Assembly: GCF_014534645.1 (NCBI RefSeq)
Contig: NZ_JACVQF010000127.1
Coordinates: forward strand, 1-64,000
Direction: 5' to 3'
Source of the DNA: Streptomyces griseicoloratus
GTDB lineage: Bacteria; Actinomycetota; Actinomycetes; Streptomycetales; Streptomycetaceae
DNA: 64,000 nucleotides
The notes beneath the pieces are model-generated. The model worked only from the letters and a program-made list of their open reading frames with translations. It was not told where the DNA came from and did no database searches. A program made the position numbers and the translations under genes. Below are positions 26,252 to 35,482 of the stretch, piece after piece; positions within the stretch are counted from its first letter, which is position 1; every line of letters starts with the position of its first letter.

Positions 26252-27205
26252 ATGAAGACGGTTGAACACCGGCCGGCCGAGGCGGTCGGGATCCGCCCGG
26301 TCACGGCGCCGCCCCCGGCACACGGCCGCGGGCGGCGCCGCCTCGCCCGGCAGGGCCGCGCCTACGCCTTCCTCGTCGGCGGCCTGGTCTGCTTCGCGCT
26401 GTTCTCGTGGTACCCGGCGATCCGCGCGGTCGTGATCGCCTTCCAGAAGTACACCCCGGGCTCGTCCCCCGAATGGGTCGGCACCGCCAACTTCACCCGC
26501 GTCTTCAAGGACCCGGAGTTCGCCGACGCCTGGCGCAACACGTTCACCTTCACCGTGCTCGCCCTGCTGATCGGCTTCGCGGTCCCGTTCGTCCTCGCCC
26601 TGGTGCTGAACGAACTCCGGCACGCCAAGGCGTTCTTCCGGATCGTCGTCTACCTGCCGGTGATGATCCCGCCGGTGGTCAGCGCGCTGCTGTGGAAGTG
26701 GTTCTACGACCCGGGCACCGGCCTCGCCAACGAGGCGCTGCGCCTGCTGCACCTGCCCACCTCGAACTGGTCCAACGGCGCCGACACCGCGCTGGTCTCC
26801 CTCGTCATCGTCGCCACCTGGGCCAACATGGGCGGCACCGTCCTGATCTACCTCGCCGCCCTCCAGTCGATCCCCGGCGAGCTGTACGAGGCCGCCGAAC
26901 TGGACGGGGCGAGCCTGCTCCAGCGGGTGCGGCACGTGACGATCCCGCAGACCAGGTTCGTCATCCTCATGCTGATGCTCCTGCAGATCATCGCCACCAT
27001 GCAGGTCTTCACGGAACCGTTCGTCATCACCGGCGGCGGCCCGGAGAACTCCACGGTCACGGTCCTCTACCTCATCTACAAGTACGCCTTCCTCTACAAC
27101 GACTTCGGCGGCGCCTGCGCGCTGAGCGTCATGCTCCTGCTGCTGCTCGGGCTCTTCTCCGCCGTCTACCTCCGGCTCACCCGGTCCGACGGGGAGGACG
27201 CATGA
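26252..27205 (+). CDS. sugar ABC transporter permease (MalF type)
   Basis: A 317-residue membrane component with six predicted transmembrane helices and the EAA loop EAAELDGASLLQRVRHVTIPQ (first 20 residues of that stretch hold the ATPase contact). It begins 6 bp after the binding-protein gene and its stop overlaps the next permease start (ATGA). No ATPase is encoded in the operon. In Streptomyces such importers share the housekeeping ATPase MsiK, encoded elsewhere. Confidence 0.92.
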   Translation: MKTVEHRPAEAVGIRPVTAPPPAHGRGRRRLARQGRAYAFLVGGLVCFALFSWYPAIRAVVIAFQKYTPGSSPEWVGTANFTRVFKDPEFADAWRNTFTFTVLALLIGFAVPFVLALVLNELRHAKAFFRIVVYLPVMIPPVVSALLWKWFYDPGTGLANEALRLLHLPTSNWSNGADTALVSLVIVATWANMGGTVLIYLAALQSIPGELYEAAELDGASLLQRVRHVTIPQTRFVILMLMLLQIIATMQVFTEPFVITGGGPENSTVTVLYLIYKYAFLYNDFGGACALSVMLLLLLGLFSAVYLRLTRSDGEDA

Positions 27206-28065
27206 GCGGCACCCGCACCCTGGTCTCCCCGGCCACCCTCGCCCGGCCGCGCGGCAGGGCCGTGTACTGGACCGTGTTCACCGGCGTCGTCCTGCTCTTC
27301 GCCCTCGCCTTCCTCTTCCCCGTCTACTGGATGGTGACCGGCGCGATGAAGTCGCCGGACGAGGTGGCACGGACGCCGCCCACCCTCGTCCCCGAGGACT
27401 GGCGGACCGACGGCTACACCGACGCCTGGGACCTGATGGACCTGCCGGTCCACCTGTGGAACACCGTCGTGCAGGCGGCCGGCGCCTGGCTGTTCCAGCT
27501 GGTGCTGTGCACGGCCGCCGCCTACGCCCTGTCCAAGCTCAGGCCCGCCTTCGGCAAGGTGATCCTCGGCGGCATCCTCGCCACGCTGATGGTCCCCGCC
27601 CAGGCCCTCGTCGTCCCGAAGTACCTGACCGTGGCCGACCTCGGCCTGCTCAACGACCCCCTCGCCATCTGGCTGCCGGCCGTCGCCAACGCCTTCAACC
27701 TCTATCTCCTCAAGCGGTTCTTCGACCAGATCCCCAAGGACGTGCTGGAGGCCGCCGAGATGGACGGCGCCGGGAAGCTGCGCATCCTGTGGTCGATCGT
27801 GCTGCCGATGTCGCGGCCCGTGCTCGGCGTCGTGTCGATCTTCGCACTGGTCGCCGTGTGGCAGGACTTCCTGTGGCCGCTGATGGTCTTCTCCGACACC
27901 GACAAGCAGCCGATCAGCGTCGCACTCGTGCAGCTGTCGCAGAACCTGCCGCTCACCGTGCTCATCGCCGCGATGGTGATCGCCAGCATCCCCATGGTCG
28001 CGCTGTTCCTCGTCTTCCAGCGGCACATCATCGCCGGCATCAGCGCGGGCAGCACCAAGGGCTGA
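27202..28065 (+). CDS. sugar ABC transporter permease (MalG type)
   Basis: A 287-residue inner-membrane protein with six predicted helices. The EAA motif appears as LEAAEMDGAGKLRILWSIV, and the C-terminus ends in FQRHIIAGISAGSTKG, typical of MalG-type subunits. The ATG overlaps the MalF-type stop (ATGA), so the two permeases are made in equal amounts. It pairs with the 26252 permease to form the channel of the importer. Confidence 0.92.
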   Translation: MSGTRTLVSPATLARPRGRAVYWTVFTGVVLLFALAFLFPVYWMVTGAMKSPDEVARTPPTLVPEDWRTDGYTDAWDLMDLPVHLWNTVVQAAGAWLFQLVLCTAAAYALSKLRPAFGKVILGGILATLMVPAQALVVPKYLTVADLGLLNDPLAIWLPAVANAFNLYLLKRFFDQIPKDVLEAAEMDGAGKLRILWSIVLPMSRPVLGVVSIFALVAVWQDFLWPLMVFSDTDKQPISVALVQLSQNLPLTVLIAAMVIASIPMVALFLVFQRHIIAGISAGSTKG

Positions 28066-28095
28066 CGCCCTCCCCTCGAACGAAAGGCACGCACA

Positions 28096-29682
28096 GTGGG
28101 ACAGCCCACCCCCGACCGCAACCACGCCGACTGGTGGCGCTCCGCCGTCATCTACCAGGTGTACGTCCGCAGCTTCGCGGACGGCGACGGCGACGGCACC
28201 GGCGACCTCGCGGGAGTCCGGGCGAAACTGCCCTACCTCGCCGACCTCGGCGTGGACGCCCTGTGGTTCAACCCCTGGTACCTCTCCCCGATGAAGGACG
28301 GCGGCTACGACGTCGCCGACTACCGCTCGATCGACCCGGCCTTCGGCACCCTCGCCGAGGCCGAGAAGCTCATCGCCGAGGCACGGGAACTCGGCATCCG
28401 CACCATCGTCGACATCGTCCCCAACCACGTCTCCGACCAGCACCCCTGGTTCCGGGCCGCGCTCGCCGGCGGGCCCGAGCGCGAACTGTTCCACTTCCGC
28501 CCCGGCCGCGGCGCGCACGGCGAACTGCCGCCCAACGACTGGCGGTCGGAGTTCGGCGGCCCCGCCTGGACCCGGCTGCCCGACGGCGACTGGTACCTCC
28601 ACCTGTTCGCCCCCGAGCAGCCCGACCTCAACTGGGACCATCCGGCCGTGCGCCAGGAGCACGAGGACATCCTGCGGTTCTGGTTCGAGCGCGGCGTGGC
28701 CGGCGTCCGCATCGACTCCGCGGCCCTGCTGGCGAAGGACCCCCGCCTGCCGGACTTCACCGAGGGCCGCGACCCGCACCCGTACGTCGACCGGGACGAA
28801 CTCCACGACGTCTACCGCGGCTGGCGCGCGGTCGCCGACGAGTACGGGGGAGTGTTCGTCGGCGAGGTCTGGCTGCCCGACACCGAGCGTTTCGCCCGCT
28901 ACCTGCGCCCCGACGAACTGCACACCGCCTTCAACTTCTCCTTCATGACCTGCCCCTGGGACGCGCAGCGGCTGCGCACCTCCATCGATGACACCCTCGC
29001 CGAGCACGCCCCCGTCGGCGCCCCCGCCACCTGGGTGCTCTGCAACCACGACGTCACCCGCACGGTCACCCGCTACGGCCGCACCGACACCGGCTTCGAC
29101 TTCGCCACCAAGGCCTTCGGCACGCCCACCGACCTCGCCCTCGGCACCCGCCGGGCCCGGGCCGCCGCCCTGCTGTCGCTGGCCCTGCCCGGAGCCGTCT
29201 ACGTCTACCAGGGAGAGGAACTGGGCCTGCCCGAGGCCGACATCCCGCTGGACCGCATCGAGGACCCCATGCACGCCCGCTCCGGCGGCGTCGACCCGGG
29301 CCGCGACGGCTGCCGGGTACCGCTGCCGTGGACGGCCGACGCCCCCCACGCCGGCTTCGGCGGCGAGCCGTGGCTGCCCCAGCCCGCCGGCTGGGCGTCG
29401 TACGCGGCGGACCGCCAGGCCGCCGACCCGGACTCGATGCTCACCCTCTACCGGGAGGCGATCCGGCTGCGCCCGGCGTTCGGCCACGGCCCGCTGGCCT
29501 GGCTGCCCGCCCCCGAGGGCGTCCTCGCCTTCACCCGCGAGCGGACCGGAGCGACGTGCGTGGTCAATCTCGCCGACGCCCCCGCCGAACTGCCCGCCCA
29601 CACCCGTGTCCTGCTGAGCAGCGGCCCCCTGGACGCCCGGGGGCGGCTGCCGAAGGACACCGCGGTCTGGCTGCGTGCCTGA
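28096..29682 (+). CDS. GH13 alpha-glucosidase (oligo-glucosidase subfamily)
   Basis: A cytosolic 528-residue GH13 enzyme. It shows the conserved regions VDIVPNH (residues 105-111), GVRIDSAAL with nucleophile D207, FVGEVWLPD with acid/base E257, and CNHDV with D319. The C-terminal beta-domain is complete. No signal peptide. It lies 30 bp after the permeases, so it hydrolyses the imported oligosaccharide to glucose from the non-reducing end. Specificity for alpha-1,3 (nigerose-type) links is inferred from the adjacent GH87 gene; alpha-1,4 or alpha-1,6 activity is possible. GTG start follows AAAGG. Confidence 0.92.
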   Translation: MGQPTPDRNHADWWRSAVIYQVYVRSFADGDGDGTGDLAGVRAKLPYLADLGVDALWFNPWYLSPMKDGGYDVADYRSIDPAFGTLAEAEKLIAEARELGIRTIVDIVPNHVSDQHPWFRAALAGGPERELFHFRPGRGAHGELPPNDWRSEFGGPAWTRLPDGDWYLHLFAPEQPDLNWDHPAVRQEHEDILRFWFERGVAGVRIDSAALLAKDPRLPDFTEGRDPHPYVDRDELHDVYRGWRAVADEYGGVFVGEVWLPDTERFARYLRPDELHTAFNFSFMTCPWDAQRLRTSIDDTLAEHAPVGAPATWVLCNHDVTRTVTRYGRTDTGFDFATKAFGTPTDLALGTRRARAAALLSLALPGAVYVYQGEELGLPEADIPLDRIEDPMHARSGGVDPGRDGCRVPLPWTADAPHAGFGGEPWLPQPAGWASYAADRQAADPDSMLTLYREAIRLRPAFGHGPLAWLPAPEGVLAFTRERTGATCVVNLADAPAELPAHTRVLLSSGPLDARGRLPKDTAVWLRA

Positions 29683-29692
29683 GACCGCATCC

Positions 29693-29724
29693 GCTTGTTC
29701 CCGCACCCGCTTGTTCCCGCACCC
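29693..29724. repeat. 16-bp perfect tandem repeat
   Basis: GCTTGTTCCCGCACCC occurs twice in direct succession (29693-29708 and 29709-29724), in the short gap between the GH13 and GH87 genes, just before the GAAGGG ribosome site. Confidence 0.8.
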
Positions 29725-29747
29725 CACCACGAAGGGACCGGCACCCC

Positions 29748-31919
29748 ATGCACACACACGGCCTCAGATCCGTCAGGCGCCTGCCGGCGATGGCCACGGC
29801 GGTCGCCCTGGCCGCCGGCACGCTCGCCGTCCTGGCCCCCGCCCCGGCGCACGCCGCCGCGGGCGCCACCCTCCCCTTCACCTCCGTCGAGGCCGAGTCG
29901 GCGGCCACCACCGGCACGAGGATCGGCCCCGACCACACCCAGGGCACCCACGCCTCCGAGGCGTCCGGCCGCCGGGCCGTGCGCCTGGAACCCGGGCAGC
30001 GCGTCGAGTTCACGGTGCCCCGCGGCGCCAACGCCGTGAACGTCGCCCACAGCGTCCCCGACGGCCGGTCCGGCACCCTGAACGTCTACGTCAACGGCCA
30101 GAAGCTGGCGAGGACCCTCCCCGTCACCTCCAAGTACTCCTACGTCGACACCCCCTGGATCGCCGGCTCGAAGACCCACCACCTCTACGACAACGCACGC
30201 CTCCTGCTGGGACGGGACGTCCAGGCCGGCGACAAGCTCGCCTTCGAGGCCACGGACGTCCAGGTCACCGTCGACGTCGCCGACTTCGAGCAGGTGGCCG
30301 CGCCCGCCGCCAAGCCCTCCGGTGCCGTCTCCGTCACCGACAAGGGCGCCGACCCCAGCGGACGGGGCGACTCCACGCAGGCGTTCCGCGACGCCATCGC
30401 CGCGGCCCGGGGCGGCACGGTCTGGATACCGCCGGGCGAGTACCGGATCACCTCGTCCCTCGGCGGAGTGCAGAACGTGACGATCCAGGGCGCCGGCCAC
30501 TGGCACTCCGTGGTGCGCGCCTCCCGCTTCATCGACCAGTCCGGCTCCTCGGGCAACGTGCACATCAAGGACTTCGCGGTGATCGGCGAGGTGACCGAGC
30601 GCGTCGACTCCAGCCCCGACAACTTCGTCAACGGCTCCCTCGGCCCGAACTCCTCCGTCTCCGGGATGTGGCTCCAGCACCTCAAGGTCGGCCTGTGGCT
30701 GACCGGCAACAACGACAACCTCGTCGTCGAGGACAACCGCATCCTCGACACCACCGCCGACGGCCTCAACCTCAACGGCAACGCCCGCGGGGTCAGGGTC
30801 CGGAACAACTTCCTGCGCAACCAGGGCGACGACGCGCTCGCCATGTGGTCGCTGAACGCCCCGGACGTCGACAGCAGCTTCGAGAACAACACCATCAGCC
30901 AGCCCAACCTGGCCAACGGCATCGCCATCTACGGCGGCACCGACATCACGGTCCGCGGCAACCTCGTCTCCGACACCAACGCCCTCGGCAGCGGCATCGC
31001 GATCTCCAACCAGAAGTTCCTCGACCCCTTCCACCCCCTGTCCGGCACCATCACGGTCGACGGCAACACCCTCGTGCGCACCGGCGCGATGAACCCCAAC
31101 TGGAACCACCCGATGGGCGCCCTGCGCGTCGACTCCTACGACAGCGCGATCGAGGCACAGGTGAGGATCACCGGCACGACGATCACCGACAGCCCGTACA
31201 GCGCCTTCGAGTTCGTCTCCGGCAGCGGGCGCGGACACGCGGCGAAGAACATCACCGTCGACGGAGCCACCGTGCGCGACACCGGCACCGTCGTCGTCCA
31301 GGCCGAGACCCAGGGCGCCGCCACCTTCCGGAACGTCACCGCCACCGGCGTCGGATCCGCCGGGATCTACAACTGCCCCTACCCGGCCGGCTCCGGCACC
31401 TTCACCCTCACCGACGGCGGCGGCAACTCCGGCTGGAGCTCCACCTGGTCGGACTGCTCCACCTGGCCGCAGCCCGGCCAGGGCAACCCCGACCCCGACC
31501 CGGACCGCAACCTCGCCCGGGGCCGCCCGGTGACCGCCACCGGATCCCAGGACGTCTACACGCCCGGCAAGGCGGTCGACGGCGACCCCCACACCTACTG
31601 GGAGTCGGCGAACCACGCCTTCCCCCAGGCCCTGACCGTCGACCTCGGCTCGGCGCAGCCCGTGCGCCGGCTGGTGCTGAAACTGCCGCCGCAGTCCGCC
31701 TGGCAGGCCCGCACCCAGACCCTGTCCGTGCAGGGCAGCACGGACGGCTCGTCGTACTCCACGGTCGTCCCGTCGACGGCGTACCGCTTCGACCCGGCCA
31801 CCGGCAACACCGTGTCGGTCGGCGTGAGCGCGGACATCCGCTACCTGCGCCTGCACGTCACCGCCAACACCGGCTGGCCGGCGGCCCAGTTCAGCGAAGT
31901 GGAGGCGTATCTTTCCTGA
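29748..31919 (+). CDS. secreted GH87-type alpha-1,3-glucanase (mycodextranase) with CBM and discoidin domains
   Basis: Exported 723-residue enzyme. Signal peptide residues 1-37 (ends AHA). Residues about 40-185 form a CBM35/CBM6-like carbohydrate-binding module. Residues about 195-560 are a right-handed beta-helix. The helix carries DGLNLNGN (D338) and RNQGDDALAMW (D361, D362), which match the three-Asp catalytic site of GH87 alpha-1,3-glucanases. A Pro/Asp linker leads to a C-terminal discoidin (F5/8 type) domain (about 590-723). It cuts fungal or dental alpha-1,3-glucan outside the cell, and the upstream importer and GH13 enzyme complete the route. Its 3' end overlaps the convergent ABC ATPase gene by 29 bp. 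Confidence 0.88.
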   Translation: MHTHGLRSVRRLPAMATAVALAAGTLAVLAPAPAHAAAGATLPFTSVEAESAATTGTRIGPDHTQGTHASEASGRRAVRLEPGQRVEFTVPRGANAVNVAHSVPDGRSGTLNVYVNGQKLARTLPVTSKYSYVDTPWIAGSKTHHLYDNARLLLGRDVQAGDKLAFEATDVQVTVDVADFEQVAAPAAKPSGAVSVTDKGADPSGRGDSTQAFRDAIAAARGGTVWIPPGEYRITSSLGGVQNVTIQGAGHWHSVVRASRFIDQSGSSGNVHIKDFAVIGEVTERVDSSPDNFVNGSLGPNSSVSGMWLQHLKVGLWLTGNNDNLVVEDNRILDTTADGLNLNGNARGVRVRNNFLRNQGDDALAMWSLNAPDVDSSFENNTISQPNLANGIAIYGGTDITVRGNLVSDTNALGSGIAISNQKFLDPFHPLSGTITVDGNTLVRTGAMNPNWNHPMGALRVDSYDSAIEAQVRITGTTITDSPYSAFEFVSGSGRGHAAKNITVDGATVRDTGTVVVQAETQGAATFRNVTATGVGSAGIYNCPYPAGSGTFTLTDGGGNSGWSSTWSDCSTWPQPGQGNPDPDPDRNLARGRPVTATGSQDVYTPGKAVDGDPHTYWESANHAFPQALTVDLGSAQPVRRLVLKLPPQSAWQARTQTLSVQGSTDGSSYSTVVPSTAYRFDPATGNTVSVGVSADIRYLRLHVTANTGWPAAQFSEVEAYLS

Positions 31920-32697
31920 CCGCCCCGGAGGCCTCGCGCTTCGCCGCCCGGATCTGCTCGTACACCCGGGTCCGCAGCTCGGCGAAGCGCGGGGCCACCC
32001 GTGTGTGCACCTGGTCCCGCTCGGCCGGCAGACCGACCTCGAACTGCTCCCGCACGACCGTGGGGGAGGCGGACAGCACGATCACCCGCTCGCCCAGGTA
32101 CACCGCCTCGTCGATGTCGTGGGTGACGAACAGGACGGTGATACCGCGCTCCCGCCACAGCCGCCGCACCAGGTCCTCCAGATCGGCCCGGGTCTGCGCG
32201 TCCACCGCCGCGAACGGCTCGTCCATCAGCAGCACCTCGGGTTCGTACGCCAGCGCCCGCGCGATCGCCACCCGCTGCTGCATGCCCCCGGACAGCTGCC
32301 ACGGATACGCCCCGGCGGCGTCCGCCAGTCCCACCGACGCCAGCGCGTCCGCGACCAGCTCACGGCGCCGGGCCCTGCCCATGTCCTTCTGTTTCAAGGG
32401 CAGTTCGACGTTGTCGCCGACCCGCATCCACGGGAACAGGCTGCGCCCGTACTCCTGGAAGACGAACGCCAGCCCGGGCGGCGGACCCTCCACCCTCCGC
32501 CCGGCCAGCGACACCTCGCCGGCGGTCGGCGCGAGCAGACCGCCCACGCACTTGAGCAGCGTGGTCTTGCCGCACCCCGAGGGGCCCACCAGGCAGACCA
32601 GCTCTCCGGCACCGACGGTGAAGGTCAGGTCGCGCACCGCCTCCGTCCGGCGCCCGGACCCCTCGTACACCTTCCGCAGGCCGCGTACGTCGAGCAT
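31891..32697 (-). CDS. NitT/TauT-type ABC transporter ATPase
   Basis: A 268-residue ATPase with Walker A GPSGCGKTT (about residues 38-46), the signature LSGGMQQR, Walker B VLLMDEPFAAVD and the H-loop VTHD. It resembles SsuB/TauB-type subunits that energise uptake of nitrate, sulfonates or aromatic acids. It is the last gene of a binding protein-permease-permease-ATPase operon, 24 bp after a permease gene. Confidence 0.93.
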   Translation of the reverse strand: MLDVRGLRKVYEGSGRRTEAVRDLTFTVGAGELVCLVGPSGCGKTTLLKCVGGLLAPTAGEVSLAGRRVEGPPPGLAFVFQEYGRSLFPWMRVGDNVELPLKQKDMGRARRRELVADALASVGLADAAGAYPWQLSGGMQQRVAIARALAYEPEVLLMDEPFAAVDAQTRADLEDLVRRLWRERGITVLFVTHDIDEAVYLGERVIVLSASPTVVREQFEVGLPAERDQVHTRVAPRFAELRTRVYEQIRAAKREASGAVRKDTPPLR

Positions 32698-32721
32698 GGA
32701 CCGCCCTTTCAGGAGCTTGAC

Positions 32722-33498
32722 TCAGGAGCGCCGGCTTGCGTCGCGCAGGCCGTGGTACCAGCCGAGCACCCGCCGCTCGACCAGCTGGAAGAGGACCGAG
32801 AGCACGAAACCGAGCAGGCCGAGCAGCAGGATGCCGGTCCACATGCCGGGGATCGCGAAGGAGCGCTGGAACTGCACGACGGCGAACCCCAGGCCGTTGC
32901 TGGCGGCGAACATCTCGCTGATCACCATGAGGATGATGCCGATCGACAGGGCCTGGCGCAGACCCGCGAAGATCTGCGGGCCCGCCGAGGGCAGCACCAC
33001 GTCCCTCAGCCGTGCCACGCCCGTGATGCCGTAGGAGCGGGCGGTCTCCGCCATCACCGGGTCGACCGCGCGGACCCCCTCGACCGTGTTGAGCAGCACC
33101 GGCCACACGCAGCCGCCGGCGATGACGAGGATCTTCATGGTGTCGCCGATGCCGGCGAACAGCATGATCACCGGCACCAGCACCGGCGGCGGCACCGCCC
33201 GCAGGAACTCCACCACCGGCTCGCACACCGCCCGCACCCGCCGGCGCGAGCCGACGAGCGTGCCGAGCGCCACGCCGGCGACGGCCGCGAGGGCGTAACC
33301 CGCCGCGAGCCGCAGCACGCTGGGCAGGACGTCCCCGCGCCACCGCTCACCGGTCCACACCTCCGGGAACGTCCTCAGGATCGTGCCGAGCGGCGGCCAG
33401 TACACGTCCTCGCTGCCCGCCGACGCGGCCCACCAGACGCCCACCAGCACCGCGGGCAGGGCGAACACCAGGACGATCCGCAGCAGCGGACGCCTCAC
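32722..33498 (-). CDS. NitT/TauT-type ABC transporter permease
   Basis: A 258-residue membrane protein, about six helices, with the EAA-like loop AETARSYGITGVARLRDVVL. GTG start at 33498 overlaps the upstream permease stop (GTGA). It forms the channel with the second permease. A longer open frame upstream has no ribosome site and runs into the other permease. Confidence 0.9.
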   Translation of the reverse strand: MRRPLLRIVLVFALPAVLVGVWWAASAGSEDVYWPPLGTILRTFPEVWTGERWRGDVLPSVLRLAAGYALAAVAGVALGTLVGSRRRVRAVCEPVVEFLRAVPPPVLVPVIMLFAGIGDTMKILVIAGGCVWPVLLNTVEGVRAVDPVMAETARSYGITGVARLRDVVLPSAGPQIFAGLRQALSIGIILMVISEMFAASNGLGFAVVQFQRSFAIPGMWTGILLLGLLGFVLSVLFQLVERRVLGWYHGLRDASRRS

Positions 33499-34268
33499 AC
33501 CGCCACCTCCCCGCGCACCGACTGGTGCCAGGCCAGCGCCCGGCGCTCCACCGACCGGGCACCGACGTTGATCAGCAGCCCGAGCAGGCCGGTGACGACG
33601 ATCAGCGCGTACATCTCCGGCACCGCCTGCGAGGTCTGGGCGACCGCGATACGGGCGCCCAGCCCCGGCGCCCCGATGACGAGTTCGGCGGTGACCGCGA
33701 GGATCAGGGCGACGGCCGCCGCGAGCCGCACCCCCGTCATCACGTACGGCAGCGCGGTCGGCCACATCACGTACCGGATCCGCGCCCAGGTGCCCAGACC
33801 GTACGACCGGGCCGTCTCCTCGGCGACCGGGTCGACGTCCCGCACGCCGTACAGCACCTGGACCAGCACCTGCCAGAACGCGGCGTACACGACCAGCAGC
33901 AGCACCGACCGCAGCCCGGTGCCGTACAGCAGCACCGCCAGCGGGATCAGCGCCACCGACGGGATCGGACGCAGGAACTCGATCGTGGACGCCGTCGCCT
34001 CGCGCAGGTACGGCACCACCGAAAGGATCACCCCGACGACGATCCCGGCGCCGACCGCGATCGCCAGGCCCAGCGCCCAGCCGGTGAGGGTGTCGCCGAG
34101 CGCCGTCCAGAAGGCGGAGTCCGCGACCTCCTCCCCGAGCGCCCCGGCGATGCGGCCGGCCGGCGGGAAGTAGTCCTCCTCGACCAGACCGAGCCGCGGC
34201 ACCACCTCGCCCAGGGCGAGGAAGCCCGCGAGCCCGGCCGCTCCGAGGGCCGCGTTCCCGCCCCTCAC
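33495..34268 (-). CDS. NitT/TauT-type ABC transporter permease
   Basis: A 257-residue membrane protein homologous to its neighbour, with the loop AEETARSYGLGTWARIRYVMW. The GTG at 34268 overlaps the binding-protein stop (GTGA). Two different permeases suggest a heterodimeric channel, which is less usual for this class, where one permease is often used as a homodimer. Confidence 0.9.
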   Translation of the reverse strand: MRGGNAALGAAGLAGFLALGEVVPRLGLVEEDYFPPAGRIAGALGEEVADSAFWTALGDTLTGWALGLAIAVGAGIVVGVILSVVPYLREATASTIEFLRPIPSVALIPLAVLLYGTGLRSVLLLVVYAAFWQVLVQVLYGVRDVDPVAEETARSYGLGTWARIRYVMWPTALPYVMTGVRLAAAVALILAVTAELVIGAPGLGARIAVAQTSQAVPEMYALIVVTGLLGLLINVGARSVERRALAWHQSVRGEVAV

Positions 34269-35236
34269 GGCAGCAGCGCGTCCAGGTCCGGGGCCTGCTC
34301 GAACAGGCCGTCCTCCCGGCCCAGCTCCGCCAGGGCCTCGATGGCGGGCCGGTTGGGCTCGGCGGGCCACTTCGGCAGGGTCACCTTCTCCAGGACGGCC
34401 GGCGGGATCTTCGTGTACGTGGTGACGATCTCGCGGACCTCGTCCGGATGGGCGTCGGCGTACGCCAGGGACTCGGCGGTGGCCTCCTGGAACCTCTTGA
34501 CCACGTCCGGGTTCTCCTGCGCGTACTTCACCGAGGTGAAGTACATGGCGACGGTGAGCTTCGGGGCCACGTCGACCATGGGGGAGGCGATCTCCCGGCC
34601 GCCCTGGCTCTTGATGGTGGCCAGCGCCGGTTCCACCGCCATCGCCGCGTCGATCCGTCCGCCGTCGAGCGCGGCGGGCATCTGGTCGAAGGCCAGCTCG
34701 ACGAAGTCCACCTCGTCCGGGTCGCCGCCCGCCGCGCGCACCGAGGCCCGCACCGCGGTCTCGTTGATGTTCTTCAGGGTGTTGATGGCGACCTTCTTGC
34801 CCTCCAGCTCCTTCGCCGACTTGACGGGGCTGTCGCCCTTGACGGTGATCGCGCCGAAGTCCCTGCCCTGTTCGCCGGTCGAGGCGATGCCGTTGGCCAC
34901 CGCCTTCACGGGCACGTCGTTGGACTGGGCGATCATCAGCGAGGTCATGTTGGAGAAGCCGAACTGGAACTGGCCGCTCGTCACACCCGGGACGATCGCC
35001 GCGCCGCCCTGCGCGCTCGACAAGGACAGCCTCAGGCCCCGCTCGCTGAAGAAGCCCTTCTTCTGACCCAGGTACAGCGGGGCGACGTCGACGATGGGGA
35101 TGAGCCCGACCTTCACCGTGGTGGTGCCGCCCGACGAGCCGCCCCCGCCGTCCGACCCCCCGGAGCCGGAGGAGCCGCAGGCCGTCGCGACGGCCAGGAC
35201 GGATACGGCCGTGAGGCCGGCGAACAGACGACGCAT
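34265..35236 (-). CDS. NitT/TauT-type substrate-binding lipoprotein
   Basis: A 323-residue SsuA/NMT1-like binding protein. The signal peptide ends in a lipobox-like AVATAC followed by a Ser/Gly-rich linker. The mature protein has the typical KVGLIPIVDVAPLYLGQKKG start. It heads the importer operon and is divergent from the IclR regulator. The family carries sulfonates, nitrate, thiamine precursors and aromatic acids. Location next to vanAB makes vanillate or another aromatic acid a reasonable ligand, but this is inference. Confidence 0.9.
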   Translation of the reverse strand: MRRLFAGLTAVSVLAVATACGSSGSGGSDGGGGSSGGTTTVKVGLIPIVDVAPLYLGQKKGFFSERGLRLSLSSAQGGAAIVPGVTSGQFQFGFSNMTSLMIAQSNDVPVKAVANGIASTGEQGRDFGAITVKGDSPVKSAKELEGKKVAINTLKNINETAVRASVRAAGGDPDEVDFVELAFDQMPAALDGGRIDAAMAVEPALATIKSQGGREIASPMVDVAPKLTVAMYFTSVKYAQENPDVVKRFQEATAESLAYADAHPDEVREIVTTYTKIPPAVLEKVTLPKWPAEPNRPAIEALAELGREDGLFEQAPDLDALLP

Positions 35237-35286
35237 GACTCCCCCTGTGGGACCGGACGAGGTGCTCCGACAGGCTGTGCGCGAAC

Positions 35287-35300
35287 AGCACGAACGTGCT
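35287..35300. promoter_or_regulatory. palindrome between ABC operon and IclR gene
   Basis: AGCACG-AA-CGTGCT is a perfect inverted repeat 51 bp upstream of the binding-protein start. It is a candidate operator for the divergent IclR regulator, or a leader hairpin. Confidence 0.45.
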
Positions 35301-35482
35301 CAGCGGGAACGTAGGGGCCGGGCCGGGTCAGGTCAATGCCCTTGCGGAAACGGGCCGTTGAGGGCCGGGACGGCGCATCGTCACGGCCCGTTGACAGTGC
35401 GGGACACGCACTCCTAGCGTGCGCACTGCGTACGGTCGTCACCTGCCGCACGTCCTGCCGTGAGGCCCCTGCCGGAGGCCAG

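Noticed and set aside
29748-31919. Pectate lyase or polygalacturonase as the identity of the beta-helix enzyme
   Set aside because: The beta-helix fold alone would allow it, but DGLNLNGN and RNQGDDALAMW with the attached CBM and the alpha-glucosidase neighbours fit GH87 better.
32005-34173. A plus-strand frame of 722 codons
   Set aside because: Antisense to three ABC transporter genes; translation is His/Gln/Arg-rich without any motif.
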